From an uncultured Pelagibacteraceae bacterium (GTDB lineage: Bacteria; Pseudomonadota; Alphaproteobacteria; Pelagibacterales; Pelagibacteraceae): a stretch of DNA of 64,000 nucleotides. Within the stretch, counting starts at the first letter, position 1. Each line of letters starts with the position of its first letter. The notes under the pieces were generated by a model. The model did no database searches. It had not been told where the DNA came from and saw only the letters and a list, made by a program, of their open reading frames with translations. This document shows, in pieces, positions 35,330 to 43,007 of this stretch. A program made the translations under genes and the position numbers. Where the stretch lies: the NCBI GenBank assembly GCA_902614975.1, contig CACMND010000003.1, positions 1 through 64,000 on the forward strand. The letters run 5' to 3'.

Positions 35330-35350
35330 CTATTAACTATTAATAGGAGA
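35330..35350 (+). promoter_or_regulatory. Hairpin over the amt ribosome-binding site
   Basis: CTATTAA (35330-35336) and TTAATAG (35340-35346) are perfect inverted arms separated by CTA, and the second arm touches the AGGAGAG Shine-Dalgarno (35345-35351) of amt. The arms are A+T rich and the fold is weak, so this is only a candidate translation control element. A possible promoter (TTGATA-17-TACTTT, 35255-35283) lies upstream but is poor. Confidence 0.35.
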
Positions 35351-35357
35351 GAGAAAT

Positions 35358-36758
35358 ATGACTGATCAATTAGGTGCTCTCACAACCTTATTTACAGAAT
35401 TTTACTATTGGGTAACTGTGGTTCTTATGTTTTTGATCCACGTGGGATTCTGTATGTATGAAGTTGGGGCATCTCGTTACAAACATCACCAACACACTCT
35501 TATGAAAAATACAATGCTGATACCACTGGTAACAGTCACATGGTTTTTCTTTGGTTGGTGGATATACTGGGCATTTCCAACTGGACCCGGATTAGCTCCT
35601 TCGATTATGACCGAAAGTACTGGTCTAGTTCTTGGAGGTGGATTTGGTGGAAATGATCTTGCTAATCCTACAAATGCATTGATGGCCGTAAATCTTAATG
35701 ATCATATAATGGGTGTCTTCTGGGCAGCCTTTTTATTATTTTCATGGACTGCAGCTTCAATTGTATCTGGAGCGGTTATTGAAAGGATAACTACTTTTGC
35801 ATTTGGAATACTTGCAATTGCAATTGGATCTGTTTTCTGGACAATAGATGCTTCATGGGGATGGCATTTTGATGGATGGATGTTAAAAATATTAGGATAT
35901 CACGATGCTTATGCTTCCGGAGTAATTCACGCAATTGCCGGAGGTTTTGCCTTAGGTGTTCTAATTGTTTTAGGACCAAGAATTGGAAAATTTTCATCTA
36001 GCGGAGAACCAAGAAACATTGGACCAAGAAATCCTTGGTTAGTGACTGTTGGATTATTCTTAATCTATACAGGTTTTTGGGGCTTTTACGCTGCATGTAA
36101 TGTTCCGATTTATGATCTTGGACCTGAATATGGTATGGAAGGTGTAACTTTCTTTACTGCAACGAACATCTACCTAACTCCCACCACACTTAGTGGAATA
36201 ACGATGAACTTTTTAATGTCGTTATCTGGAGGGTTGTTAGCAGGGTATGTGGTCTCGAAAGGAGATCCTTTCTGGACTTATTCATCAGGACTTGCGGGAA
36301 TAATATGTGCATCTGCAGGTAATGATTTATATCATCCAATACAATCAATGATAATCGGTATGATCGGAGTAGTTATAGCTTACAAAATGCATTACTGGGT
36401 CGAGAAAAAATATAAAATCGACGATGCAGTTGGAGCAGTAGCTGTTCATGGTTATGCTGGATTTGTTGGTCTTGTGATATGTGGTTTCGTTTTAAATGGT
36501 TATCCTTCATCTGGATACAGTGTTGGAGCTATGTGGGATGGAACTAATTATGCAGCAATTAATCCTCTTGGAATGTTTATCGGTGCAATAATAATGTTTT
36601 TTGTACTAGGTATGCTTCCTGGATATATAATTGCAAAAGTTCTTCACGGAATGGGTAAATTAAGAATACCAAGAGAAGTAGAACTTGCAGGACTTGACTA
36701 TACAATTATGGAAGAGGCTAAAGAAGACGAAAAAGCTGTAGTCTCGGCCAGTAGATAA
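35358..36758 (+). CDS. amt: Ammonium/methylammonium transporter (Amt family)
   Basis: A 466-residue Amt channel with about 11 membrane helices. Family signatures such as the D-A-S-W-G-W-H-F-D-G-W region near 165-175, the G-V-I-H-A-I-A-G-G segment near 187-195 and A-V-H-G-Y-A-G near 364-370 are present, with the conserved twin-His pore residues in the two His-bearing segments. An ATG with AGGAGAG start is clear. Linkage to the GS/mgs genes means methylammonium import is likely as well as ammonium. Confidence 0.93.
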   Translation: MTDQLGALTTLFTEFYYWVTVVLMFLIHVGFCMYEVGASRYKHHQHTLMKNTMLIPLVTVTWFFFGWWIYWAFPTGPGLAPSIMTESTGLVLGGGFGGNDLANPTNALMAVNLNDHIMGVFWAAFLLFSWTAASIVSGAVIERITTFAFGILAIAIGSVFWTIDASWGWHFDGWMLKILGYHDAYASGVIHAIAGGFALGVLIVLGPRIGKFSSSGEPRNIGPRNPWLVTVGLFLIYTGFWGFYAACNVPIYDLGPEYGMEGVTFFTATNIYLTPTTLSGITMNFLMSLSGGLLAGYVVSKGDPFWTYSSGLAGIICASAGNDLYHPIQSMIIGMIGVVIAYKMHYWVEKKYKIDDAVGAVAVHGYAGFVGLVICGFVLNGYPSSGYSVGAMWDGTNYAAINPLGMFIGAIIMFFVLGMLPGYIIAKVLHGMGKLRIPREVELAGLDYTIMEEAKEDEKAVVSASR

Positions 36759-36771
36759 AGGAGGTATGTAA

Positions 36772-36993
36772 ATGGCAACAGTATCAAATTGGATAGATCA
36801 TTTAAGTGCCTCTGAGGTACAAGGATCTGTCTATCCAGGTGTTGGTTCGGAAGGAGTGCTAGTTATAATAGCAATTCTTATTTGGGTTGGCTGGCATATT
36901 ATTTCATCTAAACAAGAAGATGGTAAGATGAATGCAATTGTCAGAAAAAAACCAAGTGCTAACGACTGGAAAAGCAATATAACAGACGGTTAA
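36772..36993 (+). CDS. Small single-TM protein downstream of amt
   Basis: The 73-residue protein has one hydrophobic segment (about 28-45), flanked by Ser/Gly-rich and then Lys-rich ends. It starts 13 bp after amt with a strong AGGAGG (36759-36765) and ends just before a Rho-independent terminator, so it belongs to the amt unit. I know of no named family. A small channel-associated subunit is a guess. Confidence 0.75.
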   Translation: MATVSNWIDHLSASEVQGSVYPGVGSEGVLVIIAILIWVGWHIISSKQEDGKMNAIVRKKPSANDWKSNITDG

Positions 36994-37000
36994 AACTTTT

Positions 37001-37036
37001 AAGAGGGCGCATGAAATACTGTGCCCTCTTTTTTTT
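37001..37036 (+). terminator. Rho-independent terminator after amt unit
   Basis: AAGAGGGC (37001-37008) and GCCCTCTT (37023-37030) are perfect inverted arms around a 14-base loop, extended by a C-G and a G-T pair, and followed by T at 37031-37036. It closes the amt-small protein unit but is followed 2 bp later by the next gene, so it probably reduces rather than blocks downstream expression. Confidence 0.9.
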
Positions 37037-37037
37037 A

Positions 37038-37202
37038 ATGCAAAATTCTGAAGAAAATAATCAAAATAAAAATAAAACTCCTAGCAAAATGGCACGTCTT
37101 GCATGGCCAAAAGCAAAGTATGGAGTAATTATAGCGATATTAATTATTATTGGTGTAAATTTAATTTATTACAAAGATTTCTTTTTATCATTTTTTAAAT
37201 AA
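37038..37202 (+). CDS. Small single-TM protein before the GS-like gene
   Basis: A 54-residue protein, M-Q-N-S-E-E-N then a Lys/Asn-rich stretch and one membrane segment (about 30-47, G-V-I-I-A-I-L-I-I-I-G-V-N-L). The open frame extends to 37011, but that ATG lies in the terminator loop, so the ATG at 37038 is the likely start. No Shine-Dalgarno. It precedes the GS-like gene by 17 bp. Function unknown. Confidence 0.55.
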   Translation: MQNSEENNQNKNKTPSKMARLAWPKAKYGVIIAILIIIGVNLIYYKDFFLSFFK

Positions 37203-37219
37203 TTGTGTTACGTTATTAG

Positions 37220-38545
37220 ATGGCAAAAAATTTATTTAAAATTTCAAAACAAAAAAAAATTAAATATTTTTTGATAAGTTTTGTAGATTTATTTGGTGTC
37301 TTAAGATCAAAATTGGTTCCTGCTCATGCAATAAAAGATATGCAAGTAGATGGTGCTGGATTTGCTGGATTTGCAGCCTGGCTAGATATGACACCAGCTG
37401 ATTCTGATATGTTTGCAATACCTGATCCTGACAGTTTAATTCAACTACCATGGAATAAAGAAGTTGGTTGGCTAGCTTCAGATTTATGGATGAATGGTAA
37501 ACCAGTCGATGCTTCACCAAGAGTGATGTTAAAAAAACAAATAAAAAAATTATCTGAATTGGGATATAGCATGAAGTCAGGTGTGGAGTGTGAGTATTTT
37601 TTGATTTCTCCTGATGGGAACGCAATTGCAGATAATAGAGATACTCAATCTAAACCTTGTTATGACCAGTCTTCATTAATGAGAAGATATGAGCTTATAA
37701 AAGAAATATGTGATTGTATGATTGAAATGGGATGGGGTCCTTATCAAAATGACCACGAAGATGCTAATGGGCAATTTGAAATGAATTGGGATTATTCAGA
37801 TTGTCTAAAAACTGCTGATAGACACACTTTTTTTAAATTTATGGTTAAAACTATTGCAGAAAAGCATGATTTGAGAGCAACATTTATGCCAAAACCTTTT
37901 GAAAATTTAACTGGTAACGGATGTCATGCACATATTTCTTTATGGAAAGGAAAGAAAAATATCTTTCTTGATAAACATGATAAGCTTGGGCTAAGCAAGA
38001 CAGCTTATAACTTTTTAGGAGGCATTATGAAACATGCTTCATCCTTATCTACTTTTTTTAATCCAACAATAAATAGTTACAGACGAATAAATGCTGCACC
38101 AACAAAATCTGGTGCCACATGGTCTCCGAGCAGTATATCATATACAGGAAATAACCGTACACACATGATAAGGGTTCCTGATCCGGGACGATTTGAATTA
38201 AGACTTATGGATGGATCCGCAAATCCTTATTTACTTCAAGCTAGTGTATTAGCTGCAGGAATAGAGGGATTAAGTAAAAGAATTAATCCTGGCAAACCTC
38301 TTTTTTGTAATATGTATGAGGATTATAAAAAATATCCAAACCTTTCTAAATTACCAAATGAACTAAAAGATTCTCTTGATAAAATTGAAAATAATAAAGA
38401 AATGAATAAAGCATTTGGAAAAGAAGTAATTAAAAGTTATGTCAAGTTAAGGACTTCGGAATTAAAAGATTTTAATGATAACGAAAAATTTGATAAGTCC
38501 AAACCAATTACAAAATGGGAAAGACAGAATACTCTAGACTGTTAA
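37220..38545 (+). CDS. gmaS: Type III glutamine synthetase-like, candidate gamma-glutamylmethylamide synthetase
   Basis: The 441-residue protein matches the roughly 435-445 residue type III GS group that includes GmaS and GlnT: I-K-Y-F-L-I-S-F-V-D-L-F-G near 14-26, K-L-V-P-A-H-A-I-K-D-M near 31-41, N-D-H-E-D-A-N-G-Q-F-E-M-N near 173-185, G-N-G-C-H-A-H-I-S-L near 233-242 and R-F-E-L-R-L-M-D-G near 318-326. GmaS makes gamma-glutamylmethylamide from glutamate, methylamine and ATP. The operon context (mgsABC, amt) favours methylamine. Ordinary type III GS activity cannot be excluded by sequence alone. Confidence 0.7.
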   Translation: MAKNLFKISKQKKIKYFLISFVDLFGVLRSKLVPAHAIKDMQVDGAGFAGFAAWLDMTPADSDMFAIPDPDSLIQLPWNKEVGWLASDLWMNGKPVDASPRVMLKKQIKKLSELGYSMKSGVECEYFLISPDGNAIADNRDTQSKPCYDQSSLMRRYELIKEICDCMIEMGWGPYQNDHEDANGQFEMNWDYSDCLKTADRHTFFKFMVKTIAEKHDLRATFMPKPFENLTGNGCHAHISLWKGKKNIFLDKHDKLGLSKTAYNFLGGIMKHASSLSTFFNPTINSYRRINAAPTKSGATWSPSSISYTGNNRTHMIRVPDPGRFELRLMDGSANPYLLQASVLAAGIEGLSKRINPGKPLFCNMYEDYKKYPNLSKLPNELKDSLDKIENNKEMNKAFGKEVIKSYVKLRTSELKDFNDNEKFDKSKPITKWERQNTLDC

Positions 38546-38546
38546 A

Positions 38547-39680
38547 GTGAAAAGCTTTGATAGTTATAGAAAATGGAAATATGCAAAATTTTTATCGAAT
38601 AAAAATTATAGTTTTAATCGAAACTATATTTTAAATATTATTTCGTCAAAAATAATCACTGATGCTTTTAATTCTATATCTAAGTGGAAATACTATAAAA
38701 AAACACCGTTGTTAAAATTAGAGAAACTAAACAAAAATTTAAAACTTAATAATATTTTTTACAAAGATGAGTCGAAAAGATTTCATTTAAAATCATTTAA
38801 AGCTTTAGGTGGTGCATATGCCGTAGAAAAAATATCTAAAAAGAAAAAAAATATAATAATATCATCTGCCACAGCTGGAAATCATGGTAGATCAGTTGCT
38901 TGGGGTGCTCAAAGATTGGGTTTACAATGTAAAATTTTTGTTAGTCAATATGTAAGTGAAGAGAGAGTAAAAGAAATTGAAAAATTTGGAGCTGATGTAA
39001 TTCGAGTAAAAGGTAATTACGAAAATTCATTAAACGAGTGTAAAAAATTATCAAAAAAGAATAATTGGAATATTGTTCAAGATGTATCTACTAAGAATTA
39101 TAGTTATGTTCCTTTGTTAACTATGGCTGGTTATTCAATTATGATTAAAGAAATTTCAAAACAAACTACGCATTATATTACACATATATTCCTTCAAGCT
39201 GGTGTTGGTGGCATGGCAGCAGGTGTAGTTGCTGGGGTTGCAAAATATTTTAAGAGAATTCCTAAAATAATAATAGTTGAACCTGATGGAGCTGATTGTG
39301 TACTTCAAAGCATAAAAAGCAAAAGTTTAAAAAAAATTAAAATAAAAAAAGAAAGTATAATGGGTGGTATGTCATGCAATGAAATGTCTCTCATACCTTG
39401 GCATGTATTAAAAAAGGCTAGTGATTGTTGTGTCACTGTAAATGACTCAAAAGTTCCTAAAACTGTTGCAATGCTTAAAGACAAGAAACTTAGTAAAAGA
39501 TCAATAATAGGTGGTGAATGTGCTACACCAGGAATTATCAGTCTTATAAGTCTCTGTAATAATCCTAAAACAAAGAAATTAATAAATCTTAACGAAAAAT
39601 CTAACGTTTTAGTTATTGGATGCGAAGGTAATGCAGATGTAAAACTTTACAAACAATTGCTATCTAAAGGCAGAAAGTAA
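38547..39680 (+). CDS. Diaminopropionate ammonia-lyase-like PLP enzyme
   Basis: The 377-residue fold-type II PLP enzyme has K-D-E-S-K-R-F-H-L-K-S-F-K-A-L-G-G-A-Y-A near 73-92, in which the lysine after S-F binds PLP, T-A-G-N-H-G-R-S phosphate-binding loop near 110-117, and a C-terminal serine/glycine-rich G-C-E-G-N-A-D. This pattern matches DpaL/YgeX (2,3-diaminopropionate to pyruvate and ammonia) more than threonine synthase. Length agrees (E. coli DpaL is about 398). It starts with GTG 1 bp after the GS-like gene, so it is likely co-translated. The substrate may differ. Confidence 0.75.
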   Translation: MKSFDSYRKWKYAKFLSNKNYSFNRNYILNIISSKIITDAFNSISKWKYYKKTPLLKLEKLNKNLKLNNIFYKDESKRFHLKSFKALGGAYAVEKISKKKKNIIISSATAGNHGRSVAWGAQRLGLQCKIFVSQYVSEERVKEIEKFGADVIRVKGNYENSLNECKKLSKKNNWNIVQDVSTKNYSYVPLLTMAGYSIMIKEISKQTTHYITHIFLQAGVGGMAAGVVAGVAKYFKRIPKIIIVEPDGADCVLQSIKSKSLKKIKIKKESIMGGMSCNEMSLIPWHVLKKASDCCVTVNDSKVPKTVAMLKDKKLSKRSIIGGECATPGIISLISLCNNPKTKKLINLNEKSNVLVIGCEGNADVKLYKQLLSKGRK

Positions 39681-39685
39681 ATTAT

Positions 39686-41104
39686 ATGTCAAGAAAAGCT
39701 GTTGTTTGGATAAGAGATGATTTTAGAATAAAAAATAATTCTGCATTATCTTATGCAACAAATAATTATGATACTGTCACAGCATTATATATTTATAATA
39801 AGGAAAATTTCGATGATGTTAGAGAAGCACAAAAATGGTGGATAAGTAAATCATTAATAAATTTTAAAGATGAATTAATTAAATACAATATTGAATTAGA
39901 ATTAGTATTTTCTGATGAGATAACTTTTTTTAGTAAAATCAAAGATAAACAAGAAATTTCTATATTTTGGAATAAAATATATGAGCCATCTCAATTAAAG
40001 TTGGATGATGATCTCATTAAAATTTTCGAAAAAAACAAAATACTCTCAAAATGCTTTAAAGGAAATGTTCTTAATGAATATAATAATGTTACAAAAGATG
40101 ATGGAAGCCCTTATAAAGTTTATAGTCCATTTTGGAGAGTTGGAGAGCAAATTTACTTAGATAGTATCCCAAACAAATCATTAAACGTAAAAAAAGTTAA
40201 TAGCAAAATAAAATTATTCAAAAATAATAATGTTCCAGATAAAATTTTACCAAAGAAAAATTGGTATAAAAAATTTGAGAAATATTGGGACCCAACAGAA
40301 AAACAATCCGAAAAATATTTAAATGAGTTTGTTGAAAATAGAATGTTGAAATATGGAGTTGATAGAGATTATCCAGCTATAAACGGTTCGTCAAAACTTT
40401 CGCCATTCATTAGAAATGGACAAATACATGTAAGTAACATTTGGGACAAATGTTATAAATATAAATCAAAAAATATTAGTGTTAAAAAATATCTAAATGA
40501 ATTAGGTTGGAGAGAATTTTCACATAGTTTAATTAATTATTTCCCTCAAATGCTAAAAGGTAATTTAAGAAAAGAATTTGATAAATTTCCATGGGATAAA
40601 AATGCAAAAAATTTGAAAGCTTGGAAAAATGGCATGACTGGATACCCAATTGTTGATGCTGGGATGAGACAACTTTATGAAACAGGTTGGATGCATAATA
40701 GAATTAGAATGGTAGTTGGTTCTTTTCTTGTAAAACATTTAAGAATTAATTGGAAAGAGGGTGAAAAACATTTTAGAAATTGTTTGTTAGATTTTAATGA
40801 AGCAAACAATGTTGCACAATGGCAATGGGTTGCTGGCTGTGGTGCAGATGCAGCCCCTTATTTTAGAATTTTTAATCCTATATTGCAGGGTGAAAAATTT
40901 GATAAACAAGGTTTGTATGTAAAAAAATGGGTACCTGAACTTGAGAGAGTTCCAAGTAAATTTATTCATAAGCCATGGGAGATGGAAACAAAATATCAAG
41001 AAGCTATAAAAACTAAAATTGGTTCTGATTACCCTTCTCCAATAGTTGTACATGAAGAAGCTAGAAATGCAGCTCTCAAAGCATTTCAAACTTTAAAAAA
41101 TTAA
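39686..41104 (+). CDS. phrB: Deoxyribodipyrimidine photolyase
   Basis: A 472-residue class I photolyase. The N-terminal half has the alpha/beta antenna domain (V-V-W-I-R-D-D-F-R near 6-14), and the C-terminal half has the FAD-binding region (W-R-E-F-S-H near 274-279, G-Y-P-I-V-D-A-G-M-R-Q-L near 313-324, W-M-H-N-R-I-R-M near 329-336, and N-N-V-A-Q-W-Q-W-V-A-G near 367-377). It repairs cyclobutane pyrimidine dimers with blue light. A surface-ocean lifestyle fits. Gene start is an ATG 5 bp after the previous stop. Confidence 0.9.
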   Translation: MSRKAVVWIRDDFRIKNNSALSYATNNYDTVTALYIYNKENFDDVREAQKWWISKSLINFKDELIKYNIELELVFSDEITFFSKIKDKQEISIFWNKIYEPSQLKLDDDLIKIFEKNKILSKCFKGNVLNEYNNVTKDDGSPYKVYSPFWRVGEQIYLDSIPNKSLNVKKVNSKIKLFKNNNVPDKILPKKNWYKKFEKYWDPTEKQSEKYLNEFVENRMLKYGVDRDYPAINGSSKLSPFIRNGQIHVSNIWDKCYKYKSKNISVKKYLNELGWREFSHSLINYFPQMLKGNLRKEFDKFPWDKNAKNLKAWKNGMTGYPIVDAGMRQLYETGWMHNRIRMVVGSFLVKHLRINWKEGEKHFRNCLLDFNEANNVAQWQWVAGCGADAAPYFRIFNPILQGEKFDKQGLYVKKWVPELERVPSKFIHKPWEMETKYQEAIKTKIGSDYPSPIVVHEEARNAALKAFQTLKN

Positions 41105-41524
41105 TTAATCTCCAATAAAATGATGAATAATCAGCCTTTTTGTTGAAGCTAACCTATGTTCAAAAAGGTAAATCCCTTGCCAAGTACCTAACAAAAGTTC
41201 TTTGTTTTTTATACTGAGGGATATTTGATTGTTGGTTAAAGCTGACTTTATATGAGCTGGCATGTCGTCCTTACCTTCTATTGTATGAATATATAATTTA
41301 TTATCCATTGGAGCAATTTTATCAAAATAATTAATTAAATCTGATTGAACATCAGGATCAGCATTTTCTTGAACAATTAAAGATGCACTAGTGTGCTGTA
41401 TGCTTAAATTTAAAATACCATTATTAAAATTGTTTTTATTTACCCAGTCTATCGTTTGATCGGTAAATTCATATAATTTTTGACCATTTGTTTTAATTTC
41501 AAGATTAAAAAATTCTTGTCTCAT
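41105..41524 (-). CDS. yjbQ: YjbQ/UPF0047-family protein
   Basis: 139 residues with the UPF0047 motifs H-T-S-A-S near 44-48, D-M-P-A-H-I-K-S near 87-94, G-T-W-Q-G-I near 112-117 and E-H-R near 121-123. The family fold is trimeric with a metal-binding His site, and weak thiamine-phosphate-synthase activity has been reported for E. coli YjbQ; the physiological role is unclear. It is cotranscribed with zapE upstream (4 bp overlap) and nearly abuts the photolyase convergently. Confidence 0.9.
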   Translation of the reverse strand: MRQEFFNLEIKTNGQKLYEFTDQTIDWVNKNNFNNGILNLSIQHTSASLIVQENADPDVQSDLINYFDKIAPMDNKLYIHTIEGKDDMPAHIKSALTNNQISLSIKNKELLLGTWQGIYLFEHRLASTKRLIIHHFIGD

Positions 41525-42576
41525 AAATGCTTTTTAGATGTTAGTTCATATAATCGGCTAATGGTACGCTTAAATGGTTTTTCCAATAATCTTGATGATG
41601 TAAGTTTATCAATATTTTGTTCTGCGCTAATAGCCATAAGTATATTTTGATCATACACGATATCTAAAAAAGTAATAAATCTTTGTTGTTGATTTGAATT
41701 CAAATCATTAAATGCTGGTACATTTTCCATAACTATAAAAAGACAATTTTTTACTATTTTAATATAATCTTCTGATCCTAAATTTTTATCACATACTTCT
41801 TTAAAATTTAATCGAACAATTCCATCATAAAAATTTTTTAAAATAAATTTTCTTCCTTTAATATTTAAAATCTTTTCTTTTAAAACCTTATCTTTAGTCA
41901 TCACTCTAAATAATTTGTTTATTTTAAAATTGTTTTCTTGATTTAAAGGTGAATAATATCTTTGAGTTTTATTGCTTTCAGACTTTCTATAATCATCATC
42001 TATATTTAATTGATATTCAAATGATTGCTTTTGCATTATTTTTATAAAAGGTTTGAATTGATCTCTTTGCAACCCATCTTTGTACAAATTTTCTATTTTT
42101 ATATTAGAAGTTACAATAATTTTTAAATCTTCTTTGAATATTTCATCAAATAATTTTCCAAGTATCATTGCATCTACTATATTTGTAACTTGAAACTCGT
42201 CAAAGTATATTAATTTTGCTTTCGATTTTAATTTTTTAACAAATTTACTTAATTTATTTTCATCATTTTTATTTTTGGATTGGTGTACAAAGTCGTGAAA
42301 GTTAAGCATAAACTCATTGAAGTGAAGTTTTAATTTTTTACCTTCAACTAAGTTGAAAAAAAAATCTAATATCATAGTTTTGCCGACACCAACATCTCCA
42401 TAAAGATAAAAGCCTTTTTTATAATTTTTTTTTGATAAAATTTTTGATATAAATGATTTGTAGTTTAATTTATAATATTCTTCTAATTTTTTTATGAGTT
42501 TTATCTGATGCGAATTAACATCTAAATTTTTTTTTTTGCAGTAAAGTTTAAACTCTTTAACAAAACTTTTTTGCAT
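41521..42576 (-). CDS. zapE: AFG1/ZapE-like ATPase
   Basis: The 351-residue AFG1-like ATPase has Walker A G-D-V-G-V-G-K-T near 59-66 and Walker B L-I-Y-F-D-E-F-Q-V-T near 137-146, both diagnostic for the ZapE/Lace1 family. In gamma-proteobacteria ZapE affects cell division under stress; in mitochondria AFG1 supports respiratory-complex turnover. It lies between yjbQ and a cupin gene with 1-4 bp overlaps. Confidence 0.88.
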   Translation of the reverse strand: MQKSFVKEFKLYCKKKNLDVNSHQIKLIKKLEEYYKLNYKSFISKILSKKNYKKGFYLYGDVGVGKTMILDFFFNLVEGKKLKLHFNEFMLNFHDFVHQSKNKNDENKLSKFVKKLKSKAKLIYFDEFQVTNIVDAMILGKLFDEIFKEDLKIIVTSNIKIENLYKDGLQRDQFKPFIKIMQKQSFEYQLNIDDDYRKSESNKTQRYYSPLNQENNFKINKLFRVMTKDKVLKEKILNIKGRKFILKNFYDGIVRLNFKEVCDKNLGSEDYIKIVKNCLFIVMENVPAFNDLNSNQQQRFITFLDIVYDQNILMAISAEQNIDKLTSSRLLEKPFKRTISRLYELTSKKHL

Positions 42577-43007
42577 TAATTCTTTTTTGAATTAAAATCG
42601 ATACCGTATTCTGATCTTGGTCCTTTTCTTAATCCAAAAGGTCCAGAGATAAAAATTGTCATTGGCCTTGTTCCTGGTTCAAGGTCTACTCTATGATATG
42701 CATTGGCTGATCTAAATCCAATATATCCAGGTTTTCTCCAGAACTTGCCTTTTTTAGTAGTTTCCCAATAACCGCCTCTCAAAATTATTGTAATATAAGG
42801 GAATAGATGATTATGAACTCCATCCCCATGATCATCATCCAACATTTCATGAATTAATATATTAAATGGGAACCATTTTGGTCTATTCCTAAATAATAAA
42901 TAATATCTATTCATCCATGGTTTAGCTTCATTAAATTTTGGGTGAGACGGCCCCCTATCTAAAACTACCTTTTTTCTTCCAATTTTTTCTAAAAATTTTA
43001 ATAACAT
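42576..43007 (-). CDS. Cupin-like protein
   Basis: 143 residues with a single cupin barrel: V-H-N-H-L-F near 65-70 supplies the paired His, G-Y-W-E near 80-83 the Glu-bearing strand, and A-Y-H-R-V near 101-105 the last His. This is a metal-binding signature. Function unknown; it shares single bases with zapE and the BamB-like gene. Confidence 0.7.
   Translation of the reverse strand: MLLKFLEKIGRKKVVLDRGPSHPKFNEAKPWMNRYYLLFRNRPKWFPFNILIHEMLDDDHGDGVHNHLFPYITIILRGGYWETTKKGKFWRKPGYIGFRSANAYHRVDLEPGTRPMTIFISGPFGLRKGPRSEYGIDFNSKKN

Noticed and set aside
37011-37037. ATG at 37011 as the start of the small membrane protein.
   Set aside because: It lies in the loop of the amt terminator, and the in-frame ATG at 37038 gives a clean start after the U-tract.
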